Origin: Bacteroidales bacterium | GTDB taxonomy: Bacteria > Bacteroidota > Bacteroidia > Bacteroidales > ML635J-15 | Direction of reading: 5' to 3' | Assembly: GCA_017994175.1 (NCBI GenBank) | Contig: JAGOLH010000010.1 | Location: forward strand, 1 to 57,558 | DNA length: 57,558 bases | Translations under genes and position numbers: made by a program | Shown here: piece by piece, positions 8,386-17,105 of the stretch | Layout: every line of letters begins with the position of its first letter | Position numbering within the stretch: position 1 is the first letter of the stretch | Notes under the pieces: model-generated | Seen by the model: only the letters and a program-made list of their open reading frames with translations | Told to the model about the DNA's origin: nothing | Database searches by the model: none

Positions 8386-9117
8386 ATGAGAATAGCTTTA
8401 CTTATATCAGTTATGTGCATAACGGGAAATTTGTTTTCCCAAAATGTTACTATTGCACAGAACTTTTCAATTACCGATACCGACGGCAATACATATGTAT
8501 TATATGATGAGCTTGATGCAAATAAAACCGTTTATCTTTTCTTTTTCAGCGTCGATTGCGGGCATTGTCATATCCAGGCTCCAAATGTCGACTCGGTTTG
8601 GCAACAACTCGGAAGTGGAACAGGCGAAGTGCTGGTATGGGGATTTGAATCAAGCACACTTGAACCTTCTACCAACCAAGATGTCGAATTGTTCAAGGAA
8701 GAAACGGGTATTTCGTTCCCCTGCTTTTCGAACATTGATAATGAACCGGTGTATGAGTATTTCGAAGTAACTTATTACCCTCAGATTCATATAATTTGTC
8801 CCGATAAAAGAAGAGCCGAAATAAGTTTCTTCGAAATGATAGAAAGCCTTGGTTTTTGTGAACCAAATTACATTAATCAGAACCAGATTAATTCACCATT
8901 CATTGTGACCCATGAGTACGGAAAAATTAATATTACCAATAGTAGCTCTACTTCGGCCTTTTGTGTAATAACTGATGTTACGGGAAAAACTCTTTATTCG
9001 GGAGACCTTAACCCTGGTAGCCTATGCTTGCCTGTTAACCATACCGATAGTAATTTTTATATACTCAGATTTTATTCTAACGGAGAAACCTATTGTAAAA
9101 AGATTTTTATACAATGA
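8386..9117 (+). CDS. Thioredoxin-like protein with T9SS sorting domain
   Basis: The ATG at 8386 is chosen because it gives a proper signal peptide (MRIALLISVMCITGNLFSQ); a TTG start at 8350 would place a poor extension before it. The 243-residue product has a TlpA/AhpC-like thioredoxin fold with the redox pair in VDCGHCHIQAP (about residue 57) and a Pro in YYPQIHI. A C-terminal T9SS type A sorting domain (about 175-243) ends in KKIFIQ. It is probably a surface or secreted thiol-disulfide protein, an unusual place for such chemistry. It overlaps the following lipoprotein gene by 4 bases (ATGA). Confidence 0.8.
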   Translation: MRIALLISVMCITGNLFSQNVTIAQNFSITDTDGNTYVLYDELDANKTVYLFFFSVDCGHCHIQAPNVDSVWQQLGSGTGEVLVWGFESSTLEPSTNQDVELFKEETGISFPCFSNIDNEPVYEYFEVTYYPQIHIICPDKRRAEISFFEMIESLGFCEPNYINQNQINSPFIVTHEYGKINITNSSSTSAFCVITDVTGKTLYSGDLNPGSLCLPVNHTDSNFYILRFYSNGETYCKKIFIQ

Positions 9118-9473
9118 AAAATACTGTTCCGGCATTTTTGGTAGCAACTCTGATTTTTATAGCTTGTGAAACCATCTATAATTACGACCTCAATTACACT
9201 ATTACTGCTGGGAACCAAGCAACCCGTAATGCCATTGATGTTTGCATTCCCGGGTCTGTTAATTTGAGAAAAGGCACTATCGACAACGAAATGATATTAA
9301 TATTCAGAAATTTAGATGCAAGTGAACAACAAATTTCCGATTCCTTACGAAAAGACATTCAACCTGCAAACGATACCTCGATAATATTGAATATTGATAT
9401 CAGTGCTTTGGACCCGGAAAATGGGCTAACTACATATACCTATAATCACACTTATTCATTAACAGGTTTATAA
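9114..9473 (+). CDS. Small lipoprotein, function unknown
   Basis: 119 residues with a lipobox-type signal (TLIFIACE, Cys18), so it is predicted to be lipid-anchored. The mature part is acidic and beta-rich with no recognised domain. The start codon overlaps the stop of the thioredoxin-T9SS gene as ATGA, which implies translational coupling and perhaps joint function at the cell surface. Confidence 0.7.
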   Translation: MKNTVPAFLVATLIFIACETIYNYDLNYTITAGNQATRNAIDVCIPGSVNLRKGTIDNEMILIFRNLDASEQQISDSLRKDIQPANDTSIILNIDISALDPENGLTTYTYNHTYSLTGL

Positions 9474-9514
9474 AAAGTATTTATAACTCACTTAGCCCGA
9501 AAAATCAGGATTCA

Positions 9515-10462
9515 ATGAAACACGTTTTACTGCTTGATACAGCCCACAGCATTCTTACAGAAAAACTCACAGAAAAAGGGTTTACTGTTGATGAGAAACC
9601 TTCTATGCAGCGACATGAGCTTATCGATGCAGCGCACCTTTACAATGGAATTATTTTACGCAGCCGCATCACCATCGACAAAGAGATTATCGACAAGGCT
9701 GTAAACCTAGAGTTCATAGGACGAATCGGTTCAGGCATGGAAAGCATCGACACAAAATATGCAGCAGCCAAAAATATTGCATGTTTCAACTCTCCCGAAG
9801 GGAATCGCGATGCTGTTGGGGAGCACTCAATTGGGTTGCTGCTGAATCTTCTTAATAATATCTGCCGTGCAAACATGGAAGTAAAAGAAGGACTTTGGCT
9901 GCGTGAATCCAATCGGGGCATTGAAATTAAAGATAGAACCGTAGCAATCATCGGTTACGGGAATATGGGGTCTGCCTTTGCTGCGCGATTGTCAGGGTTT
10001 GGCTGTAAGGTAATTGCCTACGACAAATATAAATTCGGATTTTCCAGTGAACATGTAAACGAAGTTAGTATGGATTACATTTTTGCCGAAGCCGATATCC
10101 TCAGTTTGCATATACCACTTACTTCTGAAACGCATTATCTTGTCGATTCTGCTTTTATCGCCAAATTTGCCAAGCCAATTGTACTAATCAACACATCAAG
10201 GGGACCAGTTGTAAAAACTGCGCATCTTGCCGAAGCCCTAATCAATGGGAAAATTTCGAGCGCTGCCCTCGACGTTATTGAATATGAAGAATCATCGTTT
10301 GAAAAAACCGATGACATGTTGAATCACGATGCTTTTCGTAATTTAATATCGTCCGGAAAAGTGATAATAACCCCACATATTGCAGGCTGGACAATTGAAT
10401 CAAAATATAAGCTGGCAGCAGTACTTGCCGAAAAAATAATCAGGTTTTACCAAAAAGAATAA
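9515..10462 (+). CDS. D-2-hydroxyacid dehydrogenase
   Basis: 315 residues, a SerA/PdxB-like NAD-dependent 2-hydroxyacid dehydrogenase without the ACT regulatory domain of long SerA forms. Visible marks are GRIGSGMESID, the Rossmann glycine motif GYGNMGSAFAARL near residue 150, NTSRGPVVKT with the catalytic Arg region, AALDVIEYEE, and the catalytic His in TPHIAGWT near residue 289. It could be 3-phosphoglycerate dehydrogenase, but the substrate cannot be fixed and no serC lies nearby. The DUF2148 gene follows after 4 bases. Confidence 0.88.
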   Translation: MKHVLLLDTAHSILTEKLTEKGFTVDEKPSMQRHELIDAAHLYNGIILRSRITIDKEIIDKAVNLEFIGRIGSGMESIDTKYAAAKNIACFNSPEGNRDAVGEHSIGLLLNLLNNICRANMEVKEGLWLRESNRGIEIKDRTVAIIGYGNMGSAFAARLSGFGCKVIAYDKYKFGFSSEHVNEVSMDYIFAEADILSLHIPLTSETHYLVDSAFIAKFAKPIVLINTSRGPVVKTAHLAEALINGKISSAALDVIEYEESSFEKTDDMLNHDAFRNLISSGKVIITPHIAGWTIESKYKLAAVLAEKIIRFYQKE

Positions 10463-10466
10463 CCCT

Positions 10467-11003
10467 ATGAGTTTAATACACGAGCAACAAATTAAAGAAG
10501 ATACCGTAATTCAGGTTTGCAGGCTTATGGCAGTAGCTGCCCGCACAGCACCCAAAGCGCGTGGAAATGATAACCTCGAAATAGCTATTCTTCAAGGCGA
10601 GACCATAGTGCAACTTTCCAACAAGATGGAGGAAATTTCGACTGCTATGCAGATGCCATTTTTTAGCCGCGACGCTGCCAATCTGTTACTATCGCAGGCT
10701 GTGTTGCTTATCGGAGTTAAAATTAACACAACAGGACTGAACTTTTGCGGTTATTGCGGGATGGAAACCTGCGAAAACAAGCAGAAATTTGGGAATGTAC
10801 CCTGCGCATTCAACCTAATTGACCTGGGCATTGCAGCCGGTTCTGCAGTATCGGTTGCTGCAGCACATCACATCGATAACAGGGTAATGTTTTCAGCCGG
10901 GAAGGCCGCATTGGAATTGGGTCTGATGAGCGAAAATATCCGCGATATTGTGGCCATTCCACTGTCGGTACAGGGAAAAAGTCCATTCTTCGACAGGAAA
11001 TAA
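10467..11003 (+). CDS. DUF2148 protein, putative ferredoxin-type
   Basis: 178 residues of the DUF2148 family. The centre carries a cysteine cluster, CGYCGMETC (about residues 92-100) with a further Cys in NVPCAFN, which could bind an Fe-S cluster. The N-terminal MAVAARTAPKARGNDN recalls a nitroreductase-like nucleotide-binding start. It occurs mainly in anaerobes and its reaction is unknown. It lies 4 bases after the 2-hydroxyacid dehydrogenase gene, suggesting one transcript. Confidence 0.85.
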   Translation: MSLIHEQQIKEDTVIQVCRLMAVAARTAPKARGNDNLEIAILQGETIVQLSNKMEEISTAMQMPFFSRDAANLLLSQAVLLIGVKINTTGLNFCGYCGMETCENKQKFGNVPCAFNLIDLGIAAGSAVSVAAAHHIDNRVMFSAGKAALELGLMSENIRDIVAIPLSVQGKSPFFDRK

Positions 11004-11008
11004 GCAAG

Positions 11009-12025
11009 CTAATCCCTATAATTTCCGAACATAATAATATCGGCGGCTTTTTCAATAATATCGTCATAGCCTTGCTCGGGGTCCATATTTTGCTGTACAT
11101 CGGGAGGAACACCCAATTCATAGCAAACACCTTCGGGTGATAAAATACGGCTTCCGGCACAATGCATCTGCCAGCCGTTGGGCAATTCCGTTCCAATAGG
11201 TAAACCCAAACCACCACCCGTAGTGTCGCCAACCACCATTACCGAAGGCATTTGGCTCATAACCAGCGAAAAAATTGAACCGGCACTATAGGTTTTTCGG
11301 TTGGTTAAAACAATTACCGGTTTTGTCCAGAAAGTCCCTCTGGGTTCAATTGTGGTATAGGTAATATTGGTAAAATCCTCATGCCCTGGGCCGATTTTTA
11401 GCTGCGATCCCAAAACAGTTACCGGTTCGTTTGTGAAATGACAGGCAATATCGTACACATTTTCAACTGTACCTCCAAAATTATTCCTGACGTCAATAAT
11501 TAATCCCATCGCATCGGAATAATAATCCAGAATATACTCCATATCCTCATCGGTTACATCTTCACTAAAACTCCCGTAATAAATATACCCGATATTTCGG
11601 TGTCTTATGTGTGCATGCTGAAAAGCTCCGGTACGGTTCCCGTAACCTTTAAAATAAAAATCTGTAATAATTCTTTCGTTAAAGTTTTCAGGACTGTTAA
11701 AGAAGAAGCACACATTTTGATGACCGTTGTTGAAAGAATTAATACCTGAATGCCCATCACGCAGTTCATCAATCAGTAACGACAAGGTGTCGAAAAAGGC
11801 TTCCTCGCTCATGGTTTCAGTAATTTTCGGTTCATACACAGTGTACACCGAATCCCAATCGATATGCTTCATTTCGAAAAAGCTGTACCTTTCATCAATC
11901 GATTTCCATAAGAAATTAAAAACATCTTTTTTTGATGAAGGCGGCTGGTCCAATACCGCCCTTTCGCAAGCTCCCAATGAAGCAAGTCCGGCAAAAATCA
12001 AAAACAAATTCGCTATTTTTTTCAT
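11009..12025 (-). CDS. S41 family peptidase lipoprotein
   Basis: 338 residues counted from the ATG at 12025, which overlaps the upstream stop as ATGA; another ATG lies at 12031. A lipobox (ASLGACE) gives an anchored envelope protein. The C-terminal-processing-peptidase fold is marked by IDELRDGHSGIN, the core GLIIDVRNNFGG, and the catalytic Ser region NRKTYSAGSIFS. No PDZ domain is evident. Members of this family cleave or bind exported peptides. It is coupled to the barrel-like protein encoded upstream and converges with the DUF2148 gene over only 5 bases. Confidence 0.88.
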   Translation of the reverse strand: MKKIANLFLIFAGLASLGACERAVLDQPPSSKKDVFNFLWKSIDERYSFFEMKHIDWDSVYTVYEPKITETMSEEAFFDTLSLLIDELRDGHSGINSFNNGHQNVCFFFNSPENFNERIITDFYFKGYGNRTGAFQHAHIRHRNIGYIYYGSFSEDVTDEDMEYILDYYSDAMGLIIDVRNNFGGTVENVYDIACHFTNEPVTVLGSQLKIGPGHEDFTNITYTTIEPRGTFWTKPVIVLTNRKTYSAGSIFSLVMSQMPSVMVVGDTTGGGLGLPIGTELPNGWQMHCAGSRILSPEGVCYELGVPPDVQQNMDPEQGYDDIIEKAADIIMFGNYRD

Positions 12026-12873
12026 GAGCATGGTTTTTTAAGATTGAATAACAGAGAAAAGCCAAAATAATTATAGGCTGCTTTGGTCGGGTTGTATTCC
12101 GGATAAGTTGCAAAATAGCTATACCGGTAATGCAATGCCAATGCATTACCATTTTTCATATTGTAGCTCAGGCTTAAGCAGAAATCAGGATTAATAAATC
12201 GGTTTATTACACTTTCGTAATGATTTGACAAATCGAACAAAGAGGCATTTTGTTGCAATAGGTTTTCAGGCATTCCAATATAAGGTGGCGTATGAACCAT
12301 GGCAAGTAAAGGGTGCGACAACTTTGCGCTAACCGAAATACATTTGCGATCACCTGCTTTTTTAAAAAGGCAATGCAGCGAAAAATCACGTGTTAACATA
12401 AGCGCAACGCCCGTTGATGTAGCAAAGTCGTATGCCAAAACTGAGTTTGCAAGAGCAGCTCCATTAATCCGCATTCCAAACTGAATCCTTATTTCGGGGC
12501 CGGCAAACAAGTTCAAACCAAAGAATTTATGTATGGGTAAACGCCATAAGTATTTCGCATAAAAATTGTCATAATAAAAACTCACTTGGTTGTCATATTC
12601 GGGCAAGTTGTAAGGGGATAGGGTTCCGAATGCAAAATCATTACCCACTTCGATGCAGTTTTTCCTGCACCTTTCATATCCCAGCGAAATTCCAATACCC
12701 GGGCCGGTATATGGCAAACAGGTGTTCACCTGATCGAGTACGGAGTTCTTTGTAAATCCTATGCCCATGCGCAAAAAGTTGTAACCGCAGGGAATACTGT
12801 CGCCTGCATAAACAGAAAGCACACTTGCCAGTAACAATGGCAGAAGTGCCGCTCTCAAATGATTTATACTCAT
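12022..12873 (-). CDS. Outer-membrane beta-barrel-like protein, unknown
   Basis: 283 residues with a signal peptide (MSINHLRAALLPLLLASVLSVYAG). Many alternating-residue strands (FGLNLFAGPEIRIQFGMRI, ALALHYRYSYFATY, YFGFSLLFNLK) suggest a small outer-membrane barrel. No family name is recognised. Its stop overlaps the S41 peptidase start, so the two are likely translated together. Confidence 0.65.
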   Translation of the reverse strand: MSINHLRAALLPLLLASVLSVYAGDSIPCGYNFLRMGIGFTKNSVLDQVNTCLPYTGPGIGISLGYERCRKNCIEVGNDFAFGTLSPYNLPEYDNQVSFYYDNFYAKYLWRLPIHKFFGLNLFAGPEIRIQFGMRINGAALANSVLAYDFATSTGVALMLTRDFSLHCLFKKAGDRKCISVSAKLSHPLLAMVHTPPYIGMPENLLQQNASLFDLSNHYESVINRFINPDFCLSLSYNMKNGNALALHYRYSYFATYPEYNPTKAAYNYFGFSLLFNLKKPCS

Positions 12874-13049
12874 ATATTGATGCTTTAGAATGAATATTTT
12901 ACGCTAAAATACCTGTTTTAAGTTGAAACTACATCTTAGAGCTGGAAATAATAAGAAGTTCTTTTGTTTGAAAATTTCAAATGTTACTTTCCAATTATGG
13001 AAAAAGCATTTTTATTTAATTATGGAAGTGTTCCCCGAAGGAAAACGGT

Positions 13050-14048
13050 TTACTCAGCACCTCTATGTCGGTTTAGTACAAATAGTTTTCCATCGTCGCC
13101 ACCGACCCAGACTTCTCCCGAGGGTGTCACACTAATGCTGTTCAGGTTTGTATTGCCACATCCCGAAACACTGTACCACGACTCACCCTGATCGCGGCTT
13201 ATAAGAAGAAAACCTCCGCCACCGCAAATGTAAGAGTCAGTGTTGCAAATCCATAAGTCTTGTAAAGTCATTTCACCGAATTCTTTTTGGAGAGTCCAAC
13301 TATTCCCGCTATCACCGGATGTGTAGAGCTTACCATAACGTCCGAGAAGCCATATTGTATTTTGGAAATACTCGAGGTCGTAAAAATATTCATTGTCGAT
13401 TTCAAGGTAACTAAAGGTGTTTCCGCCATCTTCGGTTATTAGCACCTGTCCGTAGGCAGCAAAAAAGCCAAGGTTTTCATCAACAAATAATATATCCCGG
13501 ATTTCGTTATCGAAACTATGATGTATCCACTGATTGGCACCGGGCTCCAATTCTGATGTTAATCCTTTATAATAGTTTTCGCCACCTGCAACAAATATAT
13601 GGGTCGAATCAAGAGCAGCCAGGCTGTTATATGGAACCCTGTACTCGGGGTATGGCAGGTTTGGTAAGTTATATACCTTCCACGAAAGCCCTCCGTCGAT
13701 GGTTTTAAGCAGCATCATGCTGTCGCCACAGGCAAACCCTACCCTGTCGTTACAGAATACCATATCATTAATGCTAAGGCTGTCGTTACCATATCTTTTT
13801 ACCCATGTTTCACCACCATCGGTTGTCATATATATTCTGCACCCTGCATTCTTTTTGCCACCTGCAGCAAAGCCTTTAGTGTTAGAAAGGAATATAATTT
13901 TATCGACATTAAACTCTTCAGGCATTTCAATTTCGGTAACATATGGCTGAACTTCTGCAGGTTTGATTCTTTCGCATGCTGATACAACGAACATCAACAG
14001 CATTGCATACAAACATATAGGAAGTAAAGTGAGCTTCTGTAGATTCAT
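13050..14048 (-). CDS. Ycf48/BNR-repeat propeller lipoprotein
   Basis: 332 residues with a lipobox (LLMFVVSACE). Repeated BNR/Ycf48 signatures follow: GGETWVKRY, GGLSWKVYN, GGNTFSYLE, SGNSWTLQK, QGESWYSVS, each preceded by a GFA-type strand. This gives a seven-bladed propeller of the photosystem II stability factor-like family, which in heterotrophs serves as an envelope scaffold of unknown partner. It is a single gene; 176 bases separate it from the barrel-like gene. Confidence 0.85.
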   Translation of the reverse strand: MNLQKLTLLPICLYAMLLMFVVSACERIKPAEVQPYVTEIEMPEEFNVDKIIFLSNTKGFAAGGKKNAGCRIYMTTDGGETWVKRYGNDSLSINDMVFCNDRVGFACGDSMMLLKTIDGGLSWKVYNLPNLPYPEYRVPYNSLAALDSTHIFVAGGENYYKGLTSELEPGANQWIHHSFDNEIRDILFVDENLGFFAAYGQVLITEDGGNTFSYLEIDNEYFYDLEYFQNTIWLLGRYGKLYTSGDSGNSWTLQKEFGEMTLQDLWICNTDSYICGGGGFLLISRDQGESWYSVSGCGNTNLNSISVTPSGEVWVGGDDGKLFVLNRHRGAE

Positions 14049-14097
14049 TATTAGCGGTTAGAAAATTGTTTAAAGCATCTCTTAAAGGTAACAAAAA

Positions 14098-14865
14098 TCA
14101 TTCCTCTTTCGGTTTTATCAATTCCCAAAATTTATAATCAACCGCTGCCTCAGCTTTGTTTTCTAAATTATCGTCAAGAACATAGAAGAAGTCCATCTCC
14201 AGCAATTTTTCGACGGTATCTACGGGCACCGCATAGAGTGAATACCTATTGCCCAAACTGTCGCAGTTAGGAATTACAAAGCCAACAGCTTTACAAACTG
14301 TGTCATTATCCACCAATACAGCTTTATAAAAGTATTCCGGCACCGACACCCTGTTTTCACCAATCACAGGTAGGTTATCGCGCAAAACCGGACCTGTGAT
14401 AACGTACACGTTGTCGTACTTTTCAACCCATTTACGCACCTTAAACTCAAGCCCTCTCCAAATGCCTCTGTTAAATCCAGGAACCTGCGGTGAGATATTG
14501 CTAAAATAGAAGCTCTCTTCCTGCGCAATCGGGTCGAAAGCCATATCCCTCGAAGGAGCAAGATGCCCTTTGTCATAACCTGTTTTGTAGTAATCGTCAT
14601 TGTCAGCGGTGATTGTAGCTACTTCGGGGTCGGTTCTGAAAGCTTTGGCACGTTCTGCGGTAAGGGGCAGTTCTTTCAAAGTAAACTCATATGCTACCCA
14701 CTTGGCCTGTTCATGTTGTTCACTGTACTGAAAACAGTATTGTGTATGACAAATCACCGTATCAGTATCATCAGTAAATGGCAATTCCAATTTCAGTTCC
14801 TGTCCGGCTGCAATGCGAAAAACTGAAATACACCATATGATAATAAACCAACCAAAGACTTTCAT
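14098..14865 (-). CDS. Exported DNA/RNA non-specific endonuclease
   Basis: 255 residues with a signal peptide ending near AAGQ (residue 21-22). The beta-beta-alpha-metal nuclease domain has the variant DRGH motif YDKGHLAPSRD with general-base His101, followed by SNISPQVPGFNRGIWRGLE, which carries the metal Asn and Glu. It cleaves DNA and RNA without sequence preference, likely in the periplasm or outside. It overlaps the upstream EEP gene by 4 bases. A longer paralogue lies at 20063-21325. Confidence 0.92.
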   Translation of the reverse strand: MKVFGWFIIIWCISVFRIAAGQELKLELPFTDDTDTVICHTQYCFQYSEQHEQAKWVAYEFTLKELPLTAERAKAFRTDPEVATITADNDDYYKTGYDKGHLAPSRDMAFDPIAQEESFYFSNISPQVPGFNRGIWRGLEFKVRKWVEKYDNVYVITGPVLRDNLPVIGENRVSVPEYFYKAVLVDNDTVCKAVGFVIPNCDSLGNRYSLYAVPVDTVEKLLEMDFFYVLDDNLENKAEAAVDYKFWELIKPKEE

Positions 14866-15953
14866 TTCTTACCAATTTTAACAACCAACGGGTAATGATC
14901 GGAATAAGGTACCCTGGTAATTTTATGTTCACTGCAAACCAGATCTTTACTATAAAGCACATAATCGATGCGTTGCTTCACCCCCTTTTGCTCCCAAGTA
15001 TACCCAAAACCGGATCCGGCACCCGAAAACGAATCTTTAAAGCCTTTCGAAACAATACGGTACGCATACGAAAATGGATTATCATTAAAATCGCCGCAAA
15101 CAATTATGCTATACTGGCATGAATCGATATGCTGCCGAAGTATTTTAACCTGCGAGCTGCGCCTTTGTGCTGCAAGAAGAATTTTACCGACGATGTTTCG
15201 GTACTGCCCAACATTACCTTTAGGAATATCGCTTGAATCGAAGTTTTCGAGTTCTCGGTAGTTCTTATCGTTGAAATACAACGATTGTAAATGACAGTTG
15301 TACACCCGCAGGGTATCTTTCTCATATAAAATATCGGTATAAATACACAGGTTATGTGTTTTTTCGAAACGGATACTTCCTTTTGCAATAATAGGATACT
15401 TGCTGAAAGTGGCTATACCAAATTTTTGTGTTTTTGCCGAATGTGCAGAAAACACCTGATAATAATATTTGGCCTTTAAAATTTTCAGCAGCGAGTCGGT
15501 GGTAGGGAAAAAACCTCCTGAATCGTAGAAATACTCTTGAAAACAGGCAATATCAGGATCTTCGGTTTCTATATACCGAAACATTTCGTTTTTGGTAATA
15601 TCTTTCTGTCTCCAGTTGTACAAACCAAAAACGTGCACATTGTACGTCATTATCTTAAGATGCCCTTCTCCTGAAGGTGTAGCAGAGAAATAGTTTCTTA
15701 AAGGAATGAGTCCATTAATCATTGGGGTTCCGAGCAACAGCAATGGAACAGCGAACCATAGCATCTTCCTTTTAAAAATAAGCCATAACGGAATAAATAA
15801 TGCGTTTAGCAACAATAGCCACGGGAAAGCATATGTGGCTACTACCAGCCATTTAATCTTCAGAGGGTCTATATATCTGGCCAGATATGCAGCAAGAAGG
15901 GGTATGCAAACCAAACCATGGAGTATGGCCAATATTCTGACAAGAATTTTCAA
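14862..15953 (-). CDS. Membrane-anchored endonuclease/exonuclease/phosphatase protein
   Basis: 363 residues. About 90 N-terminal residues hold two or three membrane helices, followed by an EEP domain: MTYNVHVFGLYNW, the metal Glu in CFQEYFY, the VCGDFNDNPFS motif and the catalytic His in PYSDHYPLVV. The substrate may be DNA, phosphodiester or phospholipid. The start is the TTG at 15953, because an in-frame TGA lies two codons upstream and no suitable ATG follows. It is translationally coupled to the non-specific nuclease gene. Confidence 0.88.
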   Translation of the reverse strand: MKILVRILAILHGLVCIPLLAAYLARYIDPLKIKWLVVATYAFPWLLLLNALFIPLWLIFKRKMLWFAVPLLLLGTPMINGLIPLRNYFSATPSGEGHLKIMTYNVHVFGLYNWRQKDITKNEMFRYIETEDPDIACFQEYFYDSGGFFPTTDSLLKILKAKYYYQVFSAHSAKTQKFGIATFSKYPIIAKGSIRFEKTHNLCIYTDILYEKDTLRVYNCHLQSLYFNDKNYRELENFDSSDIPKGNVGQYRNIVGKILLAAQRRSSQVKILRQHIDSCQYSIIVCGDFNDNPFSYAYRIVSKGFKDSFSGAGSGFGYTWEQKGVKQRIDYVLYSKDLVCSEHKITRVPYSDHYPLVVKIGKK

Positions 15954-16060
15954 CTGTCAACAGCTTTGTATTAAGCAAACAAAACTACAATATTCCTTTT
16001 AATATTTGACTCTGTTTGCTAAAATCTTGAGTTTTCTACTATCTGCTATTGGTATCAATA

Positions 16061-16088
16061 TTGTTATTTATTATTTTTATTACTTTTG
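16061..16088 (+). promoter_or_regulatory. Bacteroidota-type promoter for the cyclophilin gene
   Basis: TTG at 16061-16063, 17 bases, then TACTTTTG at 16081-16088, matching the -33 TTG and -7 TAnnTTTG elements. The predicted leader before the ATG at 16106 is about a dozen bases. Confidence 0.6.
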
Positions 16089-16105
16089 TGCGAAATTAAT
16101 TGGTT

Positions 16106-16768
16106 ATGAAATCGGTTTTAAACATAGCAGCCATGCTTTTTATATGCTTACTGTTAAGCACATCTGTTTTTTCACAGACAACCAAAGTGCTTATTAAAAC
16201 AAGCAAAGGCGATATTACAGTGATGTTGTATGACGACACTCCGTTGCATCGCGACAACTTCATTAAACTTGTCAACGAGTCGTATTACAACGACGTACTA
16301 TTTCACAGAGTAATCAAACAATTCATGATACAGGCTGGAGACCCTGATTCGAGAAATGCACCGGCAGGGAAAATGCTTGGCAATGGAGGCCCAGGATATA
16401 CCATTGCTGCAGAATTTGTCCCAACGCATATCCACAAAAAAGGAGCCCTGGCTGCAGCACGTACCGGCGACAATATGAACCCCGAAAAACGAAGCAGCGG
16501 CAGTCAGTTTTATATTGTCCAGGGGCAGGTATTCACCGATATGCAACTCGATTCTTACGAAAAGCAGCTTGGCAAGGTTTTCACAAAAGAGCAAAGAGAT
16601 GCTTATTGTACCGTTGGAGGGGCTCCTCATCTCGATGGAGCATATACGGTGTTCGGAGAAGTTACAGATGGTCTGGATGTGATCGACAAGATTGCTGCTG
16701 TGGAAACTAATAAAGCGAACCGACCACTTGAGGATGTTAAAATAATTTCGGTATCGATAATTAAATAG
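16106..16768 (+). CDS. Cyclophilin-type peptidyl-prolyl isomerase
   Basis: 220 residues from the ATG at 16106 (a TTG two codons upstream is less likely). A signal peptide (LLLSTSVFSQ) directs it to the periplasm. The cyclophilin domain fills the rest, with FHRVIKQFMIQAGD holding the catalytic Arg and MIQ, and SGSQFYIVQG. It speeds proline isomerisation in exported proteins. An insertion of about 30 residues (SYEKQLGKVFTKEQRDAY) before the last strands is common in Bacteroidota forms. Confidence 0.93.
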   Translation: MKSVLNIAAMLFICLLLSTSVFSQTTKVLIKTSKGDITVMLYDDTPLHRDNFIKLVNESYYNDVLFHRVIKQFMIQAGDPDSRNAPAGKMLGNGGPGYTIAAEFVPTHIHKKGALAAARTGDNMNPEKRSSGSQFYIVQGQVFTDMQLDSYEKQLGKVFTKEQRDAYCTVGGAPHLDGAYTVFGEVTDGLDVIDKIAAVETNKANRPLEDVKIISVSIIK

Positions 16769-16820
16769 TTGTGATTTTATTTGAAGTATAAACCAGAAAT
16801 TTTGAAATTAACCAGCGATT

Positions 16821-17105
16821 ATGGCAAGTAAAAAGAACTTAAAACAGGATATCAATCGCATCGTAAATGAACTAGTTGCCGATTGTTTACAATATATGAA
16901 AATGCAGCCCGGAAAAGCTGAAACAGAAATAGCTGAAATCATCAGCGAAGCCCTGAAAATGAGAAAAGAATTGATTTATAAGCTAAATCATCTCGAAGAT
17001 ACCGAAGATGCTAAAAAACTAAAATCGCAGATCAACGAAATTGCGGTTACTCTAATAGGAAAAACCGATGCATCTTATAAAACCCTGAGCAAATTGCCTC
17101 GTTGA
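16821..17105 (+). CDS. Small helical protein, function unknown
   Basis: 94 residues, charged and almost wholly helical by pattern (MASKKNLKQDINRIVNEL...), with no signal or membrane segment. Its stop overlaps the ATG of the YgjP-like gene (TGATG), so the pair is co-translated. Conserved short helical partners of this sort occur in Bacteroidota, but no function is known to me. Confidence 0.75.
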   Translation: MASKKNLKQDINRIVNELVADCLQYMKMQPGKAETEIAEIISEALKMRKELIYKLNHLEDTEDAKKLKSQINEIAVTLIGKTDASYKTLSKLPR

